Made by a program: the position numbers and the translations under genes. A DNA stretch of 64,000 nt from Artocarpus heterophyllus (taxonomy: Eukaryota; Streptophyta; Magnoliopsida; Rosales; Moraceae). The stretch spans positions 26,362,597 to 26,426,596 of the forward strand of contig CM046347.1 in assembly GCA_025403435.1 (NCBI GenBank), read 5' to 3'. The notes under the pieces are model-generated. The model saw only the letters and a list, made by a program, of their open reading frames with translations, made no database searches and was not told the origin of the DNA. This document shows, piece after piece, positions 49,507 through 61,100 of the stretch. The first letter of the stretch is position 1. Each line of letters begins with the position of its first letter.

Positions 49507-52500
49507 GGAAGTTTTGGATGATTCCAACAGTGTACGGCCATCAGCAGACGAACATGCAACATGCTACGCATGACACCACAAGTTAACTATTGCAAGTGAA
49601 ACGCCCGAAGGAAATGCAAATACCAATTCGCTAGATTGTATAGTTACCTATGCAGGAATTTACCTTGTATACAGGGACCATGCTTATGATATCTGCTTTA
49701 CGAAAAGGAGATGCAGTGTCCATCTCATAGTCCCTCGGGACAAGCTCAAGTCCAACCTGATGAAGGATTTTTAAGTAAAAAAATGTTTTTATTAATCCTA
49801 GAGCAGGAACTCATAAAAAAGCAAAAGGGTCCAGTCATGTCTACCTTGTGACACAATCCTCGGAGAACAGCACACTTTCTTAAGTCATGGCCGCTTTCAT
49901 GTTTCCATTGCCACCCAAATCTTTTTAAAAGGAAAGTTTCCACCCACTTCCACTTTAGGTTCTCGTCATCTGTACATTGTGCATTGCCATTGTCAACAGA
50001 TGGTGTCCCCAGCAATATATTTAAACATGATGCTATCGATGCAGCCAAGTCAGCAACATTATGAACTGCCGCTATCACAGCTTGTAGTATGTGTTTGTAC
50101 GCTCTCACAATCATCTCATGCACGCAAAGTGATTGCACATGTGGGAGCTTATCAGCAAGTTCAACCTGTTATGAAAGGGTAAACCACAGGAAAATATTTT
50201 AAATATGGTATTTGTGGCAAAATGGTATTGAAAAGTCTTCTGTATTTTCAATATTTCTTTTTATCGTTTACACATGCCTCTATTTGATTATGTACAAGAG
50301 ATTACACAGACTAAAAGAAGGAACTAGCTAAGTAAGGAAAAACTAAATACTTTAATCTTTGACTTTCTCTCAATCATATTCTTGACCTCTAGGAACAGCT
50401 ATATACAGATTTCTAGTGCTAATTATATCACAAAACATAAGAATAAAATACAATAAAACCGTGTATTCCAACACTCCCCCTCAAGCTTGGTGAATGTAAA
50501 TCATCCATTACCAACTTGCCTATAATCTCTTGAAAAGTACCACTGTTGAGTCCTTTTGTTGGTACATTTGCTAATTGACCGCCTATGGGAACATATGAAG
50601 TACAAATCAACCCACTTTCTAGTTTCTCCTTGATGAAATGCTTGCCTATTTCGATGTTTTTTGTTCGGTCGTGTTGTGTTGGATTATGTGCAATGCTAAT
50701 GGTTGACTTATTGTCACAAGAGAGTCTCGTTGGCCCGCTCCTTTTAATCTTCAAGTCGTCTAGTATAATTTTCAACCATAACAATTCACAGACTCAATGA
50801 GCCATTGCTCTAAACTCAGCTTTTGCACTCAATCGGGCTACAACATTCCATTTCTTGTTTCGCCATGCTATTAAATTTCCTCCGAGGAAGGTACAATAAC
50901 CTGTAGTAGACCTTCGATCTACAAGAGACCCTGCATAAAACGTATCGATATAGGCTTCAAGAGCAAGTTCAGAGTTTCTCTTAAACATTATACCATTTCC
51001 AGAATAGGTTTTGAAGTAACGAAGCACCTTGTAGATAGCTTGAAGATGGACCTCCTTAGGAGCATGTGTAAATTGACTAACGCTCAGAGTATGCTATATC
51101 TGGCCGTGTATGAGAAAGGCAGATAAGCTTTCCAACCAATCTCTAGTTCATCTCTCTGTCTACCGCTTGATCTTCAACAGTTTCTCCAAGTCTATGGTTC
51201 TGCTCAATGGGTGTTGCAATTGGTCTGCATGTTAACATTCTGTTGAGAAATAAAGATTCCTCGTCTGGAATGTGTCACTTCAATTCCAAGAAAATACTTT
51301 AGTCTTCTCAAATCTTTTATCTCAAATTCCTCGATCAAACACCACTTTAGAGCTTGCTTTTCTTTTTATCATTTCCAGTCAAATTATGTCGTCTACATAA
51401 ATCTCAAAACTGTGAATCCTCTTGAGACCGAATGCTTGATGAAAAGTGTGTGATCTCCCTGATTCTCCTTGTATCCCATAGCTACCATTACCTCAGTAAA
51501 TCTTCCAAACCAAGAACATGGAGATTGTTTCAGGCCATACAAAGCTTTCCTTAACCGGCATACTTTACTCCCTTCAACTCCTCCAAATCCTAATGGGATG
51601 CTCATATAAATTTCTTCTTCCAGATCACTACGAAGGAAGGCATTCCTCACATTATACTGTTGTAATTCCCAATTAAAGCTGGCAGCTAGTGACAATAGTA
51701 TACTCACAGTGTTCGTTTTAGCTACTGGTGCAAAAGTCTCCTAATAATCAACCCCGTAAGTCTGAGTGTTCCCCTTAGCAACTAATCTTGCTTTGTAGCG
51801 CTCTAGCGACCCGTTAGCCTTAAACTTCAAGGAAAAACCCATTTACACCCCACTGCTTTCTTTCCTTCTGGCAGATCGACTAGTTCCCATATCTTTTTTT
51901 TTTTTTTCTAATGCATCCATTTCCACCTTCATAGCTTTTCTCCATTCCTCTTTGGATAATGCCTCAGATAAAGTGTTTGAAATAGAAATTTCATTTAGAC
52001 TCGTGCGGAAACTCTTATGGGCTGGTGAAAAATTTTTAAAGGTTACAAAATGAGATAAAGGGTGTAGTGGTTGTTTGGCACACTCTCAAGTTCCTTTTCT
52101 CATAGCTATGGGTATGTCTAGTTCTGTAATCTGGGTTTCAGGAAGTTAATGATCAGTAGTTGAGATGGGTTTAGATGCTAGTACCTCATTCTCAAGGCTT
52201 GGATTGGTGGCTTTAACTTGCCTTGGATCCGGAGATGATTGCTTGTGACACTAAGGTTGGGATAGAACTTCGAACTTCCGTTGAACTTTTTGAATCTAAG
52301 ACCCGAGAAGGAATTCTGTTTATGGTGTGAGCAGATGTAAGCACTGCTTCTCCTCAATCATGCTTTGGTACATTGTGATAAAACAAATAGGCTCGTGTAC
52401 TGTCTAGGATATGACGATTTTTCCTCTTAGCTACCCCATTTTGTTGTTAGTAGTAACACAGGACAACTCATGAATAATTCCTTCCTTTTGAAAGTAAGAA

Positions 52501-55071
52501 GACAAGGTTTGATTAAAATAGTCCTGAGCATTATCAATCCTAACCCTTTTTATTTTTGTACCAAACTAATTTTGGATCATTATATGGAAATTGGGAAAAA
52601 CATAACTTACATAATTTTTATTTAGAAAGAATATCCAAGTACCCCTAGTGCAATCATCTATGAAAGAGACAAACCACCGAGAACCAGATATATTTGGAAC
52701 TATTGAGGGCACCATATATCACTGTGAATTAAATAGAAAGGAGTAAAACTTCTTTTATTGATAATGGGGAAAGAAACCTGAGTGTGTTTTGCATACTCGC
52801 AAATGTTACGATGAAAATTTTTAATATGCAATCCCTTAAATAAAGAAAGAAACATAATTTTTAAAACTACAAAAGTTGGATGTCCAAGACGAGAATGATG
52901 CAACCGGATGAGATCTTTATTGGAAGAAGAGAGAAACGATGTGGATAAATTTGACTAGATCATATTCAGTTGGTTAGGTGTCTTGAGAAAATAAAGCCTA
53001 TCCTTCTCCTTAGCAAGTCCAATCCTCTTCCCCGAATCCTGGTCCTGAAATTCATAGTAAGAAGGATCAAACGTAACATGGCAATGTAAATCTTTGGTAA
53101 GTCCTTGAAAGGACACAAGGTTAGTGGATGATTTTGGAACATGTAAAACATTTTTAAGAAGAAGACTAGGAGTAACATGGACATCTCCTACACCCGCCAC
53201 TATGGTTGTAGTTCCATCGGCAACAATGATTTTCTTCTTGCTTGGACATGGGGTATAGGTTTTGAACTGTTTTGAGGTGTGAGTCATACGGTCTGTAGCT
53301 CCTGAGTTTAAAATCCATGAGTACATGAGCAGTTTATCAAAACCATTTAATCCAAGAGGAAATGGAGATCCACCTAAAAGGGCCAAGAGCAAGAACCTGA
53401 TGAGAGCTTCTCAAGCGAACCCCCAGTAGACTTCTCAACTTTTCTATTTCTTCATTGTTGAATCCTCCGGATCCTTGTGGCTGACCCAGTGTTGCTTGTG
53501 AAACCACACAGGCCTGACCCTGTTGGCATTGCTGCGCTCCTCCTTTATTTTCCCCACTCACGGCTGGCTGGTTTCCCTTGCAATTTCCAGCAGCGGTCTT
53601 TCGCATGTCACGGCTTTTGGCAATTAGTACACCAAAGATCATCATGGCCTGCCCCCTTTGATAATTTTGCCCTGCCATGTTCAGTGTTCGGTGGCTGTTC
53701 CAAGGTAAGACCTCGTTTGTTACTAGACACCGCAAGTGCAGACCCATCAGTCGGTTAAGGTTCGAGCATAACTCCCCTTCGACTCTCTTCAGCCCGAATT
53801 AATAAGATTGTTTCATTAAGGGATGGAACCTCGGCCTTTCTCGGAGCCTGAATCCACCCCTAATCAAATTCAGAATTTAGACCTACAAGAAAACCATGAA
53901 CTCAATCCCTCTCAATAAAATTTTTATTACAACAATCAATCACTCGGTAATAGTCAAGTCCCTGCCACTGATTTTGTAGAAAATTAGCATATTCGGTCAC
54001 AGTTTTACTCCCCTGTTTTGTTGCTGCTGTCTTGGTCTTAATTTCGTATATTAGCGCTGCATCATGGAATTTGGAATAAGTCTGATTCAGAGCATCCTAG
54101 ATTACCTTTGCAGTCGGCAAGAACATACATGTATCCCTGATTTCAGGCATCATGGAATTCCACAATTAAGACATAAACATTGAATCTTCCTCATCCCACG
54201 CTTCAAACCTGCCTCTCCTTTCTTTGGTCCAGTCCCCAACAAGTAACTCAGTTTTCCTTTCCCTTTCAAAAAGGTCCAAACCAACTAAGACTATTTCAAG
54301 TAGTTTCTACCACTGAGTCGATACGCCGGTTGAATGTTTTGCAATTCGCCTGCGGTACGTGGTGTCTGCTCCTCCACTGGCTGAGACGGTTGAACAGCAG
54401 CACTAGAAGATGTCGTCTCTGACATTCTTTAATGACTGGTTATAAAGACCGAAGAAAAGAGAAACAGAGGACAATGACTGCAATGAAGGCACGTCGTAGA
54501 AAAATAAAAGAAGACTATAAAGGCCGAGGAAAAAAATAGGAGAAACAGAGGATGGTGATGGCAATGAAGGCACGTCATAGAAAAATAAGAAGAATGGCAA
54601 TGAAGGCCTGTACACGTCAAATCTTCCCAGAGAACCCTAGCCTTACAGTTCTGATACCATGTGCCAAAATGGTATTGAAAAGTTTTCTGTATTTTCTATA
54701 TTTCTCTATATCCTTCACACAGGCCTGTATCTGATTATATACAAGAGATTACACAAACTAAAATAAGGAACTAGCTAAATAAGGAAAAACTAAATACTGT
54801 AATCTTTGACTCTCTCAATCATATCCCTGACCTCTAGGAACAGCTATATACAGATTTCTAGCACTAATTATATCACAAAAAATAAGAAAGAATAAAATAC
54901 AATAAAACCGTATCTTCCAACAAGATTCTGGGAAGAGATTTGCACTAATTCTCTTGAACATGTCAGGCTATTAGATGATGCATAAAACCTTTTAAAACAC
55001 ATCAGACAGAAAATAAAACGGATGGATTAAGAATTACCACACGTCCCAAGGAACACATTTGCAAACCCCTA

Positions 55072-55106
<35 letters not shown>

Positions 55107-58100
55107 TGGCGAAAGTTCAAGGGAGCCAAAATCTGCCACCTAATAATGAAGGCACAATAATCAAAACAAATCAATACCAGTACATCTAAGAAAGAAATGA
55201 AATGAAGTTGAAGGTGATCATTTGAGTCCTGACCAGTTTTGGAAGCGCAGTATCAGCATAATATTTGTGTGCCATTTCAATCAACTCGTCAGGAGACTGC
55301 CATTAATGCATGAGCATGTTATTATGAGATCAGGTTCCACCCAAGCAAAAACAAAAATGATCGAAAGGAAAGTTTGTTGAATGACCGATGAAAAAAAAAT
55401 CGCATGCCAAAATAAAGAGATGAAAACAATTCTATTAAAGCAGCCACCAAACCTTAAGGTGAAGGCCTGTATCTGATTCTTTAAGGCGCAGGTATGCTGC
55501 TTCTGGAAGCAGCTTTCTCCACATCGTTTCCTTTTCCACATCTTGTTGTTTCTCCATCTGCTTCTGGTTACTAGCATCTGAAGTCTTATTATCATCAAGG
55601 TTGTTATCCGCAGGAACTTCTTTCCCCAGTTCAGTTTTGCCATTCTTGACATCTATTTTCTTTTTTATCTCTTTTAGTAGTCCACCTTGCTTCCCAAGAC
55701 CCTTAACAGCTGGCTCATGTTTAGCTTCTTCAGTTTTTCTAGATTCGGTTTTCCCTGAAGCTTCGTTTTGTAAATGTTGCACCCAACATGTTCCCAACTC
55801 CCATCTGATAGATTTCATATGCTTAGCAGGTTCTTCCTGCAACCTTGACAAACTTTCTTCTAGTACTTTTCTTACCAAAGACCTAGAAGAATGTGAATTT
55901 TCATAATTTGAACTTTGTAGTTTCTGAACTGTACTTGATGATTGAGATGAAGACGACTTGTGTAATAGCATTCTCAGGCTGTTACATGTGATATGCAACA
56001 ATATATCAGTAACTCTTAATAAGGGAATTCCTGTAAATATATTAAAAGAAGTCCCAAATTAAAAGTAGTTGATCGGCCCTTCCCGCCTACCTACTCCAAT
56101 AACTAATATAAAAAAGGATCAAATTCACCTGTTGACGTTCAAGGCATTGGCACCTCCTTCAGGCTGGTCCTCAATGTCGATGTCTTGAGGAAGAGCATTC
56201 CCCTCCCATTTCACCTTAGAAGAAACTTTCACAATGGCTGTGAAGCCACAATGTCTAAGAACTACGACACCTAAAGTAGCAGTATCCTGCAAAACAAAAG
56301 TTGCTTAACATGCTTAAAAACCATGCTTGAGAAGACCACAGCAAGCATCTAAAAGCAATCAAAGTATTACATGAACTGTTGCACTCTCATCAGCTGTTAT
56401 GCCTTTGAGTAGATTTCTCTGAGCAAGCTCTTCCTGTGACATTCCAAGACCCTGACTCCCATCATTTTTACAATCCAACTTGGTATTTGCATCAGGCATA
56501 TCTCTTGTCACCTTAATAATCAAATCTCCAACTCTTTCCTCATGTACAAGAGATATGGTGGGATTGTTCAAAGACTCTTGATTACTGTCAATGAGACTCC
56601 TAATCAATGCAATGGCTTTAAGAACTGCCACGTCGACGAATAGACTATGAAGCAGAAAGGCTTTCCTATCTCTAATTTGCCGCTCTTCTACCGTTTTACA
56701 AGGCATTGCAGACAGAATGGCAAACTCTTTCGCCCATGGCCTGAAGTCGTGTTTTCCGTCTCTACCTTGTCCGCCCCCATTTCCTCCCCAGTTCTCATCT
56801 TCCACAGGAAGAGGTGAGAAAACAGATAGGTTATCAGCAACAACTGGTGGGACAACCCATGTGTTCGCTCGAAAACCATAAGGAAGATTGCCAAACTGAA
56901 ATGGAATTAACACAAATATAATAGCAAGTTATTTCCTCAGAGTAACATGTAGGTGTAAAAATATAGGAGGAAATAAATACCTTATTGTGTTCAGTGAAAG
57001 CCTTCATAAGGGCATTGTATGCCTGCAAGAAAAATCAAAGATTGGTAAACCGCTAGAGAGCTTCAAGTAAACTAAGGCATGAAACACTCTAAACACATTG
57101 CCTGGTTTAAAGAAAAGTAAAAGTAAACTAATTTTAATTGAATCGTGGAATAGAACAACTTTACAGAAATGAAAAAGAGGGGGAACGACAAGGAAAGACA
57201 CTCACAGCTTCAAATGCCCTGCTTATTTGCTGAAGAAGGCCAATCAAAGAGTGACTCAAAAGAATACGTTTACCGGCAGGGTAAAACCCTTTTCTCGAAG
57301 CAACAATTGTCGTTGGCTTCCCATTGCAAACTCGCACCTATTTGTATGGTTACTAATTTTTAGACCCGACTAAGCCCAACGGTAATATTTAACTCCAAAA
57401 ATTTTCCAAGAATGAAAGATATACAAAAGCATCATTGCATGCCAATGTAGCCAGAAAACCTTACGTCAATTTGGAAGTAGTCGTCTTCTGTCTTATCCTC
57501 AAGGAAGGGACGAGTGGATCTTCTAATATCTGCAAGAGAACTCAAATCACATTCATCAAATATAAGCCTCCACACGTAGGCATGTGTTACAAATAATAGT
57601 TGTTCCTAAAATTTTCAATTTGCACCACATTTCAGGCAAAGCAGTGTACACTTTCTTCAATAAACTTGAGGGTTTTTGGCCTTTTTGTTTCCTAAACTTT
57701 CACACAGTCAATTCCTCAAACGTTTCATACGCTAATTCAACAAAAACAAAAAAAAAAAACAAAAATCAAACTCCGAAACCAGAATAATCAAACAACTCAC
57801 AGTGAAGTGGCGGCGCGAGATTCGAGAGCGAGAAGAACTCGTAGAACTGCCCCAGCCTGGGCGGCGGGCACATTGACACCGCTGGGTCGCCGCCTCCTTC
57901 GGCGGCCTTGTCACCATTGATCGCTCCTCTACCAGCGGCACATGAAGAGGGCCCCGGTTTCCTGTCGGCGACGGATTTAGCCTTGGTCGGGCCATTGCTG
58001 GCGTCGTCGGCGCTGTTTGAAGTCGTAGTGGCTGAACCGGAGTCGGTCTCGGACGAACCGGGTTCTTTAGGGCTCGGCCGACAGGCCGGTTTGGGCGAAG

Positions 58101-61100
58101 CGCCGAAGGAGGTTGTGCACGCGACGATGTCGAGAAGCCGGCGCACGTGAGCCACCCCAAGCTCCTCCGTGTAATCCTCTGGTTAAAAAAAATTAAATAA
58201 TTGATTGATTTAAAATTAAAGAAATAAAATAAAATAAGAAGGGGACCAAAAAAAATGGCTAAAAAATATAAGGTGGGTTAATTACACAAATATATTTTAT
58301 AGTTTTATTTTTTTTCATCAACCTGTCCTTTTATTTTTAAAAATTATAAATGTTTCATTTAAATTAAAAAAACACGATTTATTTTCACACCTTTTATATT
58401 AAAAAATAAATGAAGAAAAAAATAATATTTAATTTTTAATAATTATTTTAAGATTTTTTATGTTTTCGACAGAAAACATTACGAGCCAACAATTTCTTTC
58501 CTTTAAAAAAAATTGTCTTGTTTCATAGTTTAGATTTGATGTTTTTAAATTTTTTGAGAATTATTTAAAGTTATTTTTCTCATATATAAAATATGGTTTA
58601 CAAGATTTTTTTATGGTATCAAAAAAATAAAAAATCTTTTTATACTATAGGGTTACAATTTTGTTACTCAAAAAAAAAAAAACTACAGACCTCAGTTAAA
58701 CATGTAGTGTATTTTTTAGATTGTGTTTCCTTATTTTGTTAATAGCGAAATTATGACATGAGGTTAAACAGGATTGTAAAAAAAATAAAAGGATAAAATA
58801 GAAAAAGAATGAATAAAGTAGGTAATACTTAATTTTTTATTTTATTGTAATATAACTTAGCTTTTATACGCTACATTAAAAAACAACAAATTACTACAAT
58901 GTAATCTTTCTATACACATGTTATAGTATTTTAAATCAAAAAATCAATTATAACAAACACACTTTTATAGTTAAGAGTACATGATAATGTGATTTAAAAA
59001 AACAGGATCATTTACCTTCTTATACCTTGTATTTTATGTTTATTAAAACAATATATTTTTAATTTTTTATCTTATTAAATTTATACCTTAAAATTAGATT
59101 TTATATACAAATTTATACTTTTGCCTAATCAATCTTCAATTTTGATCTATAAAATTATCAAAATACCCTCAAATTAAAAAATAAGATAGCTTCAAAAACT
59201 TAAAAAAAAAACTTTGCCCTAATGTTTTTGCCTTCAAAAATATATAGAATACCTTAAAAAATAAGTATTTTATGAGTTTTTATTTTTATTTTTTTTAGTT
59301 TTTTATATTTTACTTAAGAATAATTTAGTTATTTTAAAGATCAAAAATTAACTATTGACTGAAATAACATGTAAATTTATAAATTTAATTTAATTTAAAG
59401 ATATATATTTAATGAAATTAAAAAATCAAAGAGATAATGTTTGAATTAACTTATAAAAACAGTATAAAAAATGAATAAGGAGTACATGGTGATATGCAAC
59501 TGGTGTACGGTAAAGAAATCTTGTGATTGGTTTTACCGTCAACGATGGTGAGGTGGCATGGCTTGAGAGAGAGGATGTCCACCGAGTCTTTCAGTCTGGG
59601 TCCCCGCACCTGATAAATTTCAAACATTGAGCTTGTCAACGTCATTTGTTCAGTGGTCCTTTATGGTACGACGATTGTGTCTACCAATCAATGAAAGGTC
59701 CATGTGCCAACGGGGTCCCACATAGGGTTTTTTTTAATTGCAAGAAAAATGTTACTCTTATTTCTTCTGACGCTTAAATCGAGCCCATCATTTGATTTTG
59801 CCTCGCTATTTTTTGTTTTTTATTTATTTACTTTTTTATAAACTGATGTTTAATAAAAGATAATTTACACCATAAACTCAGTTATATATAATATAAAATT
59901 TTTATATATTAAAATAAAAAAAATTATTATAATATAAAACTCTCACATGCTACAATAAAAACGATTGTTACTGCTAACTAAACACCCAGTAATACTTTTG
60001 TTTCTCTTTTGAAAAAAGAACTTAAGACCTAGTTAAAGGCTTAAACAGTTTTTTTAGATGAAAATTCATGTATTCCGTAAAGAAAAAAACAAGCTTTTAG
60101 CACAAGGATTTTTTTTTTTTTTGGTTCTAGGAAAATTGCTTGTTAAAATTTGCTTGTTTAAGCTGACTCATCAAGTTATGATTGCACATATTTTATGTAA
60201 CAAATTAGATTTAAAATTAAAATCTAATGTTAATGATTGTTTTAGGAGAAAGTATCGAAAGTAAGAGAAAAAGGTTAATCAATTTTTTTGCTACAGAAAA
60301 TGAAAAGCAAACAATTTTTTTTTTTTTGGAAATAAACAAATTTAGTACTACTTTAGTTATCCAAAAAAAGGAAGGGAGGTGAGAGGTTTTTTTTTTTTTT
60401 TTTTTTTTTTATAGCCCCTCTGGAAGAGTTTTCTATTTAATTTTTCGACCTTCCTTTAAGCCTAACCAATTTGTTATTTACAAAAATGATGAAAGTTTGC
60501 GGGACATAGTAAGGAGATTTGAACTCTACTTCCTCTAATAGTATATAATAGAGAGAGATGTAAATTTACTAGGCTAGCTATATCTACAACATCTGCAACA
60601 CCGCTCAATTATTTGCAAAGCAATCATATTTAATTTTATAGCTGCTACTAGAGGTGGCAAAACGGGTTAGTGGGTCGGGTTAGTGTCGGGTTGAAGTTAA
60701 TTTTTACAAAATTAGGTCGACACTAACCCGACCCGTGACACGAACGGGTTGAGAATTCTCAACCCTAACACGACCCGTTTTGATATGGGTTGACACGAAC
60801 ACGACCCGTGTCAACCCGTTTCTTATGCACAGTATCAAAAAATATGACCCGCGACCCGTTTTTGACCCGAAACCCGATTGTGATCCGCAACCCGCCTCTA
60901 ACCCGCCTACATTAATATATATAATATTAAAAAATAAATAAAATTAGAAGAGTTGCATACCACTTCAACAAGAAGATGAGTGATTAGAGAGGTAGGGTTT
61001 GATATTTTAAGAGCTTATATTATATATGAAATAATATTAATTTTTTAAAAGTTAATTAATTAAATACGGGGTTGACCCGAACACGACCTGTTTTTTGACG

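Larger units (their letters stand above)
50213..54922 (-). mobile_element. Ty1/copia element in intron 13 of REC/TSS
   Basis: 4710 bp, minus strand, same orientation as the host gene. LTRs at 50213-50473 (261 bp) and 54660-54922 (263 bp), both TGTG[GC]CAAAATGG...CCAACA. The primer-binding site is on the 5' side and the polypurine tract on the 3' side. The flanking pentamers (GTATT left, AGATT right) do not match, so the target duplication is lost or rearranged. It is a different lineage from the element at 26-33 kb: short LTRs and a short leader. The coding region is badly decayed. Confidence 0.93.
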
